The notes under the pieces were generated by a model that was given only the letters and a program-made list of their open reading frames with translations, made no database searches and was not told the origin of the DNA. Shown here in pieces: positions 7,238 to 14,940 of a stretch of DNA of 26,706 nt (the first letter of the stretch is position 1; every line of letters begins with the position of its first letter). The stretch is from RGIG8700 sp964568815 (lineage in GTDB: Bacteria > Bacillota > Clostridia > RGIG6154): the NCBI GenBank assembly GCA_964568815.1, contig CAZMRY010000011.1, positions 1 to 26,706 of the forward strand. Direction: 5' to 3'. The translations under genes and the position numbers were made by a program.

Positions 7238-8337
7238 ATTATAACAGGCGAAGTGGTGAAATCCGCTTTGCCGTTTTTATTTGCAAACAGATTGTAAATA
7301 TCAGTTGCCATATAATCCTGTTTAAGTAAATCAAAAGGTGCGTCTGCACATTTTGTTACAACAGGCAGTTTGGTGTTTATCTGTTTCAAGTATCCTGAAG
7401 ATTCTTTTCTCAACCCTAAAATTCTTATAAATTCAGTCTGATTTGGTATATTGTCTTTTCTTATGTCAAGTAAAATGTTAAATAACATTCTTGAAATTGA
7501 ACTGTATGTGTATCTTTTTGATTTTATGGACAAAATATAGTCATCAAGAGAACCGGCCATAAATGCATTTTCATATATCTTGTTTTCAAGACCTTCTCTT
7601 ACCTCACAAATATTTTTTATATATTCTGCACTCTTTGAAATAACTGCACATTTTATTGCTTTTGTAAAGCTTTCACAATAAACAGGGGATAGGGTAGAAT
7701 AATCTACAGGAGTGAAAATATTATAATCGCCGTTTGATATAAATTTTCTTAAATATGATGCAGAACAGAAGCTGCCCTTTGGAGTGTCTTCGTTGTGATT
7801 TGCCATAAATCTTTCAATCGGGACAGGAATTATATTATTATTGATTTTATTGATAGCCTTTAAATATTCACAAGCTAAAATGTTATTGGGCTTTGATAAA
7901 ATTTCAGAGCCTGTGGCAACACTTCTTGCTTTCGCAAAGGAATTTCCATCTGCAAGAGAGCTTTTAAGAACATCCTTGTCCATATTATCAATACTTGAAA
8001 CAGCATCTCGTAATTCTTCAAGACTGTTTTCTGCACCAAAGGAGAGATGTGTGATTGCCATCTGATTTAAAAGGTGAACACCGCCAAAAGCAAACCTTTC
8101 TGCAGATGCCATAGAAAAGCTGACAGGAATTTCAATAACAAAATCTGCACCCATATTAAGTGCCCATCTTGCCCTTGTCCATTTATCAAAAATTGCAGGC
8201 TCACCCCTTTGAACAAAGCTTCCGCTCATGGCTATAATTGTAATATCGGGCTTTATAAGCTCTTTTGCTTTATCAAGCTGATATTTATGACCGTTATGAA
8301 AAGGGTTATATTCAGCTATAATTCCCAAAACTTTCAC
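7234..8337 (-). CDS. tmcAL: tRNA(Met) cytidine acetate ligase (TmcAL/YlbM family)
   Basis: The 367-aa product matches the YlbM/TmcAL family, which uses acetate and ATP to make N4-acetylcytidine at the wobble base of elongator tRNA-Met. The start of the nucleotidyltransferase fold is clear: VLGIIAEYNPFHNGHKYQL contains the HxGH-type ATP-binding motif, followed by MSGSFVQRGEPA and KWTRARWAL, and GADFVIEIPVSFS. GTG 8337 is the likely start: AAAGGAG lies 8 bp upstream and the protein then begins directly with KVLGIIAEYNP. An in-frame ATG further upstream (8376) would cross the SD. Acetate use fits the acetate-producing pta-ackA genes next door, though this may be chance. Confidence 0.93.
   Translation of the reverse strand: MKVLGIIAEYNPFHNGHKYQLDKAKELIKPDITIIAMSGSFVQRGEPAIFDKWTRARWALNMGADFVIEIPVSFSMASAERFAFGGVHLLNQMAITHLSFGAENSLEELRDAVSSIDNMDKDVLKSSLADGNSFAKARSVATGSEILSKPNNILACEYLKAINKINNNIIPVPIERFMANHNEDTPKGSFCSASYLRKFISNGDYNIFTPVDYSTLSPVYCESFTKAIKCAVISKSAEYIKNICEVREGLENKIYENAFMAGSLDDYILSIKSKRYTYSSISRMLFNILLDIRKDNIPNQTEFIRILGLRKESSGYLKQINTKLPVVTKCADAPFDLLKQDYMATDIYNLFANKNGKADFTTSPVII
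7247..7280 (+). terminator. Terminator of the YetF gene located inside tmcAL coding sequence
   Basis: GGCGAAGTGG (7247-7256), loop TGAAAT, CCGCTTTGCC (7263-7272). All ten positions pair, two as G-U, and GTTTTTATTT follows. The T tract is on the + strand only, so it serves the YetF-type gene, although the DNA encodes the C-terminus of tmcAL on the other strand. Confidence 0.75.
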
Positions 8338-8387
8338 ATTTCTCACTCCTTTTTTAACAGTATAACACAAAAACAAACAAAATACTA

Positions 8388-8416
8388 TTGAAATTTTATT
8401 AAATTTGTTTTATAAT
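8388..8416 (+). promoter_or_regulatory. Sigma-A promoter of pta-ackA
   Basis: TTGAAA (8388-8393), 17 bp, TATAAT (8411-8416), located about 40 bp before the pta start and divergent from tmcAL. Confidence 0.85.
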
Positions 8417-8455
8417 ATAAGTAATTATGAATAAATATTGGAAGGATGTTGAAAA

Positions 8456-9457
8456 ATGAGTACATTTTTAGATCGTATCAAAGAAAGAGCAAAGGCTGAC
8501 AAGAAAACTGTTGTTCTTCCTGAATCAATGGACAGAAGAACTTTTGAAGCGGCAGAAAAAATTTTAAAAGAGGATATTGCTGACCTTATCATCATCGGTA
8601 CAAAAGCTGAGGTTGAAGAAAACAGCAAAGGTCTTGATATTTCAAAAGCTACAATCATTGACCCATATACATACGAAAAGACAGAAGAATATGTAAACCT
8701 TTTCGTTGAATTAAGAAAATCAAAAGGTCTCACATACGAAGAAGCAAAGAAAACAATGCTTAACGATTATATGTACTATGCTTGCCTTATGGTTAAAGCA
8801 GGCGATGCAGACGGTGTTGTTTCAGGTGCTTGCCATTCAACAGGGGACACATTAAGACCATCACTTCAGATTATCAAAACAAAGCCTGGTGTTAAGCTTG
8901 TATCTGCATTTTTCGTAATGGTAGTTCCAAACTGTGAATACGGTGCAAACGGTACATTTATTTTTGGCGACAGCGGACTTGTTCAGAACCCAAATCCTGA
9001 AGAATTAGCAGCAATCGCAGCTTGCTCTGCAGAATCGTTTGAAATTCTTGCTGAAGAAGAAGCAGTTGTTGCAATGCTTTCACACTCATCAATGGGAAGT
9101 GCAAAGCATGCGGATGTTGATAAAGTTATTGAAGCAACAAGAATTTGCAAAGAAGCTAATCCAAACCTTAAGGTTGATGGTGAACTTCAGCTTGATGCAG
9201 CAATCGTTCCTTCAATCGGTTCTTCAAAGGCTCCTCAGTCAAAAGTTGCAGGTAAAGCAAATGTTCTTGTATTCCCTGACCTTGATGCAGGTAACATCGG
9301 TTATAAGCTTGTTCAGAGACTTGCAAAGGCTGAAGCATACGGTCCTATTACACAGGGTATCGCAATGCCTATCAATGACCTTTCAAGAGGTTGCAGTGCA
9401 GACGATATCGTTGGCGTAGTTGCAATCACAGCTGTTCAGGCACAGGGTAATAAATAA
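8456..9457 (+). CDS. pta: Phosphate acetyltransferase
   Basis: This cytoplasmic enzyme converts acetyl-CoA and phosphate to acetyl phosphate, the first step of acetate formation with ATP gain. The 333-aa length is that of the short form without the N-terminal DRTGG region. Family motifs are visible: VVLPESMDRRT, GVVSGACHSTGDTLRP, FGDSGLVQNPNPEELA, MLSHSSMGSA, VDGELQLDAAI, KVAGKANVLVFPDLDAGNIGY and GPITQGIAMPINDLSRG. A GGAAGG site precedes ATG 8456. ackA begins 20 bp after its stop, with its own SD, so the two form an operon. Codon use is richer in ATC and GGT than in neighbouring genes such as rarA, as expected for high expression. Confidence 0.97.
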   Translation: MSTFLDRIKERAKADKKTVVLPESMDRRTFEAAEKILKEDIADLIIIGTKAEVEENSKGLDISKATIIDPYTYEKTEEYVNLFVELRKSKGLTYEEAKKTMLNDYMYYACLMVKAGDADGVVSGACHSTGDTLRPSLQIIKTKPGVKLVSAFFVMVVPNCEYGANGTFIFGDSGLVQNPNPEELAAIAACSAESFEILAEEEAVVAMLSHSSMGSAKHADVDKVIEATRICKEANPNLKVDGELQLDAAIVPSIGSSKAPQSKVAGKANVLVFPDLDAGNIGYKLVQRLAKAEAYGPITQGIAMPINDLSRGCSADDIVGVVAITAVQAQGNK

Positions 9458-9477
9458 TATCTGAAAGGAAGATAAAA

Positions 9478-10668
9478 ATGAAAGTTTTAGTTATAAACGC
9501 AGGTAGTTCATCACTTAAATATCAGCTTATTGATATGGACAAGAATGAAGTTATGGCAAAAGGTCTTTGTGAAAGAATAGGACTTGAAGGCTCACTTTTA
9601 ACACATCAGGCAAAAGGTGAAAAATATCCTATTGAAATAGAAATGAAAGACCACAGCGACGCAATCAATGCAGTTATCGCTGCACTTGTTGATAAAGCAC
9701 ACGGTGTTATTGCTGATATGAATGAAATCACAGCAGTAGGACACAGAGTTGTACATGGTGGCGAAGCATTCAGCGGTTCTGTAGTAATTACAGAAGCAGT
9801 TAAAAAGGCTCTTGAAGAATGTATTGAGCTTGCTCCTCTTCACAACCCACCAAACCTTACAGGTATCGCAGCTTGTGAAAAAGCAATGCCAAATGTTCCA
9901 CAGGTAGCAGTATTTGATACAGCATTCCACCAGACAATGCCTGCATCATCATACCTTTATGCACTTCCATATGAATATTATGAAAACTACAAGGTAAGAA
10001 GATACGGTTTCCACGGTACATCACATAAATATGTAACACAGCGTGCAGCAGCAATGCTCGGTAAAAATGCAGAAGACCTTAAAATTATCACATGCCACCT
10101 TGGTAACGGTTCATCAATTACAGCTGTTAAAAACGGCAAGAGTATGGATACAACAATGGGCTTCACACCACTTGCAGGTACATTAATGGGTACAAGATGC
10201 GGTGATATCGACCCTGCAATCGTAACATTCCTTATGAATAAAGAAAACCTTTCAACAAAAGATATTGATGGTATTATGAACAAAAAGTCAGGTATCTTAG
10301 GTGTGTCAGGCGTATCAAGTGACTTCAGAGATGTTGCATCAGCAGCAAATGAGGGTAATAAGAGAGCGGAAGTAGGACTTGAAATGTTCTACTACGAAAT
10401 CAAAAAGTTCATCGGTTCATATGCAGCAGCAATGGGCGGCGTAGATGCAATCGTATTTACAGCTGGTATAGGTGAAAACGATAAAACATTAAGAAAAGAA
10501 GTTACTTCAGGTCTTGAATTTTTAGGTGTTGCAATTGATGATGAAAAGAACTCTGTAAGAGGTCAGGAAATCGATATTTCAGCAGCGGAGGCAAAGGTTA
10601 AAACACTTGTTATTCCAACAAACGAAGAATTAATGATTGCTATTGAAACAAAAGCACTTGTTGATTAA
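9478..10668 (+). CDS. ackA: Acetate kinase
   Basis: The enzyme transfers phosphate from acetyl phosphate to ADP, giving acetate and ATP. The 396-aa product shows all signature blocks of the ASKHA-fold kinase: VINAGSSSLKYQL at the N-terminus, GHRVVHGGE, FDTAFHQTMP, RRYGFHGTSHKYV, CHLGNGSSITA, PLAGTLMGTRCGDIDPA and FTAGIGEN. The length is usual. AAAGGAAG precedes ATG 9478. It is the second gene of the pta-ackA operon and has no evident terminator before the next promoter, which begins 12 bp after its stop codon. Confidence 0.98.
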   Translation: MKVLVINAGSSSLKYQLIDMDKNEVMAKGLCERIGLEGSLLTHQAKGEKYPIEIEMKDHSDAINAVIAALVDKAHGVIADMNEITAVGHRVVHGGEAFSGSVVITEAVKKALEECIELAPLHNPPNLTGIAACEKAMPNVPQVAVFDTAFHQTMPASSYLYALPYEYYENYKVRRYGFHGTSHKYVTQRAAAMLGKNAEDLKIITCHLGNGSSITAVKNGKSMDTTMGFTPLAGTLMGTRCGDIDPAIVTFLMNKENLSTKDIDGIMNKKSGILGVSGVSSDFRDVASAANEGNKRAEVGLEMFYYEIKKFIGSYAAAMGGVDAIVFTAGIGENDKTLRKEVTSGLEFLGVAIDDEKNSVRGQEIDISAAEAKVKTLVIPTNEELMIAIETKALVD

Positions 10669-10679
10669 TAAATTTTTAC

Positions 10680-10708
10680 TTGACAAATTCAAATTGTTTT
10701 AGTATAAT
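10680..10708 (+). promoter_or_regulatory. Consensus sigma-A promoter of yceD-rpmF
   Basis: TTGACA (10680-10685), 17 bp, TATAAT (10703-10708): a perfect consensus. The TTG of the -35 box could be read as a start codon in frame with yceD but lies upstream of transcription start. Confidence 0.9.
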
Positions 10709-10739
10709 AACTTGTACTGTGCGTGCGGAGGTAAACTAT

Positions 10740-11240
10740 ATGCTTCTTGATGTTACTAAGATATTAAGAAATCAGGACGAGGTTTTGAATTTCGATGAAA
10801 TGATTTCTCTTGACAACAAAGAATTCAGACAGGAACGCATTGAGTTCAAAGAACCTGTTAACGCAAAAGGAACAGTTAAAAATGTTGGCGGTGTGCTTGT
10901 TCTTGAGATGGATGTTACAGCGAGCTTTAATGCAGTATGTGACAGATGTCTTAAAGAAATAACAGGCAGTATAAGCTTTTCGGAAGAACAGAGCTTTGTT
11001 AAATCCGAAAGCGAAGAAAAAGGCGAGGACGCCCTTGATCTTACAGATAAAAAAATAGACCTTTATGATTTAACTTTAAAAGGTGTATTTGCAAATTTGC
11101 CGTCAAAAAATTTATGCAGTGAAGACTGCAAGGGAATTTGTCATAAATGCGGAGCAGATCTTAATCTTGAAGAATGTAAATGTAAGGATGATGATGACTG
11201 GAATCCGCAATTTGAAATATTAAAAGGATTATTTACTTAA
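10740..11240 (+). CDS. YceD/DUF177 family protein linked to large-subunit rRNA/ribosome assembly
   Basis: The 166-aa acidic product matches DUF177 (YceD), a family associated with 23S rRNA accumulation and usually encoded just before rpmF, as here. The central FNAVCDRCLKEI pair of cysteines and the C-terminal cluster (CSEDCKGICHKCGADLN, then ECKCKDDDDWNPQFEIL) are typical of the Firmicutes form and may bind zinc. GGAGG at 10727-10731 lies 8 bp before ATG 10740. An upstream in-frame TTG at 10680 is the promoter -35 box and was rejected. The gap to rpmF is 36 bp, so the pair is co-transcribed. Confidence 0.9.
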   Translation: MLLDVTKILRNQDEVLNFDEMISLDNKEFRQERIEFKEPVNAKGTVKNVGGVLVLEMDVTASFNAVCDRCLKEITGSISFSEEQSFVKSESEEKGEDALDLTDKKIDLYDLTLKGVFANLPSKNLCSEDCKGICHKCGADLNLEECKCKDDDDWNPQFEILKGLFT

Positions 11241-11276
11241 GCTTATACACAGCTTGAAATAGGGAGGTGTAAACAA

Positions 11277-11453
11277 ATGGCAGTTCCAAAGAGAAAAGTA
11301 TCAAAAGCAAGAAGAGATAAGAGAAGAGCAAACTGGAAGTTAGCTGTACCAGGTATGGTAAAATGTTCACAGTGCGGTGCTTTAGTTTTATCACACAGAG
11401 TATGCCCGGAATGTGGTTACTACAAAGGCAGAGAAGTTGTTAAAGCTAACTAA
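11277..11453 (+). CDS. rpmF: 50S ribosomal protein L32 (zinc-binding form)
   Basis: The 58-aa basic protein begins with MAVPKRKVSKARRDKRRANW and has two CxxC pairs (KCSQCGAL and CPECGYY), which form the zinc ribbon of the 'C+' type of L32. It belongs to the large ribosomal subunit. GGGAGG at 11262-11267 precedes ATG 11277. It is the second gene of the yceD-rpmF operon and is followed directly by a terminator. In other bacteria C+ ribosomal proteins can have zinc-independent paralogues; none is seen in this window. Confidence 0.97.
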   Translation: MAVPKRKVSKARRDKRRANWKLAVPGMVKCSQCGALVLSHRVCPECGYYKGREVVKAN

Positions 11454-11469
11454 TCTCGATAAATAAAAG

Positions 11470-11495
11470 GCAGACCTTCATGGTCTGCTTTTTAT
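11470..11495 (+). terminator. Terminator after rpmF
   Basis: GCAGACC (11470-11476), loop TTCAT, GGTCTGC (11482-11488), then TTTTTATTT. Confidence 0.9.
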
Positions 11496-11498
11496 TTC

Positions 11499-11527
11499 TT
11501 GACATTTTTTCAGTTTTATAAGATAAT
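11499..11527 (+). promoter_or_regulatory. Sigma-A promoter of the DUF512-der-plsY-gpsA cluster
   Basis: TTGACA (11499-11504), 17 bp, GATAAT (11522-11527). It begins within the T-rich tail of the rpmF terminator. Confidence 0.75.
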
Positions 11528-11556
11528 ATAATAGAATAAATTTGAAGGCGGACAAT

Positions 11557-12846
11557 ATGGCTAAAATAATTAGTGTAGATAATGATTCAATAGCATATGA
11601 GCTTGGTCTTGAGTGCGGTGATGAAATACTTGAAGTAAACGGAAGAAAGGTAAATGATATTCTGGTTTTCCGTTATATGACGGCAGATGATGAGTATGAA
11701 ATCACTGTTAAAAAAGCTGATGGCAGAGTTGAAATATACGATATAGAAAATGATTTTGGTGAGGACCTTGGTGTTGAATTTGAAAATCCCCTTATGAGTA
11801 AAGCAAAAAGCTGTGCAAATAAGTGTATTTTCTGTTTTATAGACCAACTGCCAAAGGGAATGAGAGAAACTCTTTATTTTAAGGATGATGATACTAGACT
11901 CTCTTTTCTTCACGGAAACTATATTACAATGACAAATATATCAGACAAAGAGCTTGAAGATATGATATACATTCATGTTTCTCCTGTGAATATTTCTGTA
12001 CATTGCACAGACCCTGAATTAAGAAGCTTTATGCTTGGCAATAAAAAAGCAGGAAAACTTTTGGAACAAATGTCAAAGCTTTCTGATGCAGGTATTGTAA
12101 TGAACTGCCAGATTGTTCTGTGCAAAGGTATAAATGATAAAGAAAATCTTGATAATACCATTAAAGATTTAGAGCGGTTTTTCCCCAATGTTTCAAGCAT
12201 CTGTATAGTTCCTCTTGGTATGACAAAGCACAGGGAAGGGCTTTTCAAGCTTGAACCTTTTGATAAAGAGGATTGCAGAGAGGTTGTAGAGCAGATAAAC
12301 AAATGGCAGAAAATATTTCTCGAAAAATTCGGCAGCAGAATGGTATATTTAGCAGATGAATTTTATATAAAGGGAGAAGTGCAGTTGCCTGATGCAGAAA
12401 GCTATGAAGATTATCCTCAGCTTGAAAACGGTGTTGGAATGGCATCCCTTTTTAAAGATGAGTTTAAAGAAACGCTAAAAGAGATAAAAAAAGTTAAATA
12501 TAAAAAAGTCGGTATAGTAACAGGCACTATAAGTGAAGAACTTATGAAAGAGCTTGCATCAATGGTTAAGGGTGCTGATATAACCGTATATGCAATTAAA
12601 AACGAATTTTTTGGTGAGTCAATAACAGTATCGGGACTTTTAACAGGCGGAGATATTATAAATCAGCTTAAAGGTAAAGACCTTGGTGATGAAATATTAA
12701 TTCCTGAAAATATGTTGAGAGCGGATACGGAAGTGTTTTTGGATGATGTTACAGTAACCGAGCTTTCAGAAAAGCTTGGTGTCAAGGTGAGAGTGGTGTC
12801 AGACGGATGTGATCTGGCAGAAAAACTCACAGACGGAAAGGAATAA
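11557..12846 (+). CDS. DUF512 protein with PDZ-like N-terminus and radical-SAM-like cysteine motif
   Basis: The 429-aa product begins with a PDZ-like segment (SIAYELGLECGDEILEVNGR). It continues with CANKCIFCFIDQLP, a C-x3-C-x2-C motif like that of radical SAM enzymes, and then LPKGMRETLYFKDDDTRLSF and LHGNYITMTN, characteristic of the clostridial 'YPL/DUF512' family. The second half (VYLADEFYIKGE, then YEDYPQLENGVGM) is the DUF512 domain. The reaction is not known to me. The conserved position just before der in many Clostridia suggests a link to ribosome or translation maturation, but that is inference. ATG 11557 follows AAGGCGG; a TTG at 11542 in the same frame was rejected. Confidence 0.9.
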   Translation: MAKIISVDNDSIAYELGLECGDEILEVNGRKVNDILVFRYMTADDEYEITVKKADGRVEIYDIENDFGEDLGVEFENPLMSKAKSCANKCIFCFIDQLPKGMRETLYFKDDDTRLSFLHGNYITMTNISDKELEDMIYIHVSPVNISVHCTDPELRSFMLGNKKAGKLLEQMSKLSDAGIVMNCQIVLCKGINDKENLDNTIKDLERFFPNVSSICIVPLGMTKHREGLFKLEPFDKEDCREVVEQINKWQKIFLEKFGSRMVYLADEFYIKGEVQLPDAESYEDYPQLENGVGMASLFKDEFKETLKEIKKVKYKKVGIVTGTISEELMKELASMVKGADITVYAIKNEFFGESITVSGLLTGGDIINQLKGKDLGDEILIPENMLRADTEVFLDDVTVTELSEKLGVKVRVVSDGCDLAEKLTDGKE

Positions 12847-12974
12847 GACTGAATAAAATTACACATCTTGCACTTTGCCTTCCCCTTGAGGGGAAGGGGG
12901 ATCGCTTGCGGTGGATGAGGTGCAATCAGCCACACAATGTGCAATTTTCTTTCAGCCTTGTTATGTGAAAGGAG
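12846..12974 (+). repeat. MITE-like intergenic repeat, copy 1 (ends in the SD upstream of der)
   Basis: This copy starts with CTGAATAAAATTACACA (12849) and has the imperfect inverse TGTGCAATTTTCTTTCAG at 12938-12955, so the ends form terminal inverted repeats. The left ~26 bp and right ~37 bp match the copy near 26510-26628 with very few differences. The similarity runs on through CCTTGTT to AAAGGAG (12968-12974). The core of this copy differs from copy 2: it contains CCTTCCCC/GGGGAAGG (12878-12897, loop TTGA) and then a GATCGCTTGCGGTGGATGAG segment. I recall similar segments as dispersed intergenic repeats in Clostridia, but could not check this. Confidence 0.8.
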
Positions 12975-12989
12975 TTAATGTAGATAAAT

Positions 12990-14348
12990 ATGAAACCGGT
13001 AGTTGCAATAGTGGGCAGACCTAATGTAGGTAAATCTCACTTATTTAATAAGCTTATAGGACAAAGAGTGTCAATAGTAGAAGATACACCAGGTGTTACA
13101 AGAGACAGAATTTATGCAGATTGCACATGGCTTGACCATAAATTTACTCTTATAGATACAGGTGGTATTGAGCCTAAATCAGATGATATAATCTTATCAC
13201 AGATGAAAAAGCAGGCAGAAATTGCCATTGAAACAGCAGATGTAATAATGTTTGTTGTTGATATAAGAGCAGGACTTACTGCGGCGGACCATGATGTTGC
13301 AGCAATGCTTCAGAAATCAGGAAAGCCTGTTGTTCTGGTGTGTAATAAATGTGATAATGTAGGCAATACACCAATGGAAATCTATGAATTCTATAATTTA
13401 GGTCTTGGCGACCCTGTTCCTGTTTCGGCGGTAAATCAGCTTGGCTTTGGCGACCTTCTTGATGCAGTTGTTGAAAGCTTCCCTGAAGGTGCAGAGGCAG
13501 AAGAAGAGGAGGGTGTTACAAGAGTTGCTGTTGTGGGTAAGCCAAACGCAGGAAAATCTTCTCTTGTGAATAAAATCTTAGGTCAGGAAAGAGTTATCGT
13601 TTCAGACATACCGGGAACAACCAGAGATGCAATAGATGTTATGTTTGAGAAAAACGGTAAAAAATATGTGTTTACTGATACAGCAGGCTTAAGAAAAAGA
13701 GGTAAAATAGACGAAAATATTGAACGTTACAGTGCAGTAAGAAGTCTTCTTGCAGTAGACAGATCTGATGTTGTTGTTATGCTCCTTGATGCAAATGAGG
13801 GAGTAACAGAACAGGATACAAAAATTGCAGGCTATGCCCATGACCAGGGTAAAGCTCTTGTTGTTGCGGTTAATAAATGGGATATTGTAGAGAAAGAAAC
13901 AAATACAATGAAAAACTATAAGGATAAGGTTTTAGAAGGCTTTAACTTTATGATGTATGCTCCTATCGTGTTTATTTCAGCCAAAACAGGTGCAAGAATG
14001 GAAAGCCTTTTTGAAAAGATTGACTATGCCTTTAAACAGAACAACACAAGAGTTAAAACAGGTGTGTTAAATGATGTTTTAAATCAGGCAATCCTTCGTG
14101 TTCAGCCACCGTCTGACAAGGGCAGAAGACTTAAAATTTACTATATGACTCAGGTAGGAACAAAACCACCAACATTTGTTGTGTTTGTAAATGATAAAGA
14201 ACTTGCACATTATTCGTATATAAGATATCTTGAAAATCAGGTAAGAGAAGCTTTTGGTCTTGATGCAACACCTCTTAAATTTATTGTAAGAGAAAAAGGA
14301 GAAAAGGATGACCTTTATCCAACGAAAGGAAATAAAAAAGATGATTAA
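12990..14348 (+). CDS. der: Ribosome biogenesis GTPase Der (EngA)
   Basis: The essential double GTPase helps 50S subunit maturation. The 452-aa product has two G domains, each with its motifs: domain 1 GRPNVGKSHLFNKL (9-22), then DTPGVTRDR, DTGG and NKCD; domain 2 GKPNAGKSSLVNKIL, IPGTTRDA, DTAGLRKRGK and NKWD. The KH-like C-terminal domain follows (~350-440). Residue 17 is His where Thr or Ser is more common after GKS; the binding Lys15 and Ser16 are intact. ATG 12990 is the only plausible start, since TAG 12981 is in frame upstream. The nearest SD-like GGAG is 15 nt away, which is long. It overlaps plsY by 8 bp. Confidence 0.97.
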   Translation: MKPVVAIVGRPNVGKSHLFNKLIGQRVSIVEDTPGVTRDRIYADCTWLDHKFTLIDTGGIEPKSDDIILSQMKKQAEIAIETADVIMFVVDIRAGLTAADHDVAAMLQKSGKPVVLVCNKCDNVGNTPMEIYEFYNLGLGDPVPVSAVNQLGFGDLLDAVVESFPEGAEAEEEEGVTRVAVVGKPNAGKSSLVNKILGQERVIVSDIPGTTRDAIDVMFEKNGKKYVFTDTAGLRKRGKIDENIERYSAVRSLLAVDRSDVVVMLLDANEGVTEQDTKIAGYAHDQGKALVVAVNKWDIVEKETNTMKNYKDKVLEGFNFMMYAPIVFISAKTGARMESLFEKIDYAFKQNNTRVKTGVLNDVLNQAILRVQPPSDKGRRLKIYYMTQVGTKPPTFVVFVNDKELAHYSYIRYLENQVREAFGLDATPLKFIVREKGEKDDLYPTKGNKKDD

Positions 14349-14940
14349 CATATTTGGGATTATATCAGCAGTTTTAGCTTATCTTATAGGAAGTATAAAT
14401 AATGCAATTTTAATTTGCGGTGCAAAAGGAATTGATGTTAAAAAAGTTGGCTCAGGAAATGCAGGTGCAACAAACACGGTTCGTGCACTTGGTAAAAAAT
14501 ATGGAGTAATAGTTTTTATTCTTGATTTTCTCAAGGGTGTAATTTCCTGTGCTGTTGCAAAGCTTATTGCAGGTGAAAACTTCGTTGCCCTTGCAGGAAT
14601 TTTTGCAATACTCGGTCACATTTTTCCTCTTTATCACGGTTTTAAAGGTGGAAAAGGCGTTTCCACAACATACGGTACATTGGTTATGATTAATTTCTGG
14701 GCAGGTCTTATAGTAGGACTTCTCCATATTATTCTTATTAAAACAACAAAAATCGTTTCTATCAGCACAATAATCAGCTTTGTTATTCTGCCTTTTGCAA
14801 TGCTTATATTCAATCCAGGGAATTATTATCTGAATGTTATATTTACTGCAATTATAAGCATAATTGTAATAGCAGCCCACAAGGATAATATTATAAGATT
14901 GATTAAAGGCGAGGAAAATTCTTTCAAAAAGGAGAACTAA
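14341..14940 (+). CDS. plsY: Acyl-phosphate:glycerol-3-phosphate acyltransferase PlsY
   Basis: This integral membrane enzyme makes lysophosphatidic acid from acyl phosphate and glycerol 3-phosphate. The 199-aa product has about five membrane segments and the three conserved cytoplasmic motifs: SGNAGATNTVR, GHIFPLYHGFKGGKGVSTT (with the glycine-rich G3P-binding segment) and HKDNIIRLIKGEE near the C-terminus. I chose ATG 14341, which overlaps the last codons of der, since AAAGGA lies at 14325-14330; an upstream in-frame ATG at 14308 would add 11 polar residues. gpsA, which supplies the glycerol 3-phosphate, begins directly after the stop codon. Confidence 0.96.
   Translation: MINIFGIISAVLAYLIGSINNAILICGAKGIDVKKVGSGNAGATNTVRALGKKYGVIVFILDFLKGVISCAVAKLIAGENFVALAGIFAILGHIFPLYHGFKGGKGVSTTYGTLVMINFWAGLIVGLLHIILIKTTKIVSISTIISFVILPFAMLIFNPGNYYLNVIFTAIISIIVIAAHKDNIIRLIKGEENSFKKEN

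Noticed and set aside
10680..10739. TTG 10680 as start of yceD
   Set aside because: It is the -35 box of a perfect promoter; ATG 10740 has a good SD.
14452..14880. 142-codon minus-strand ORF opposite plsY
   Set aside because: It is rich in Cys, Asn and Lys as expected for an antisense shadow of an AT-rich membrane-protein gene, with no SD.
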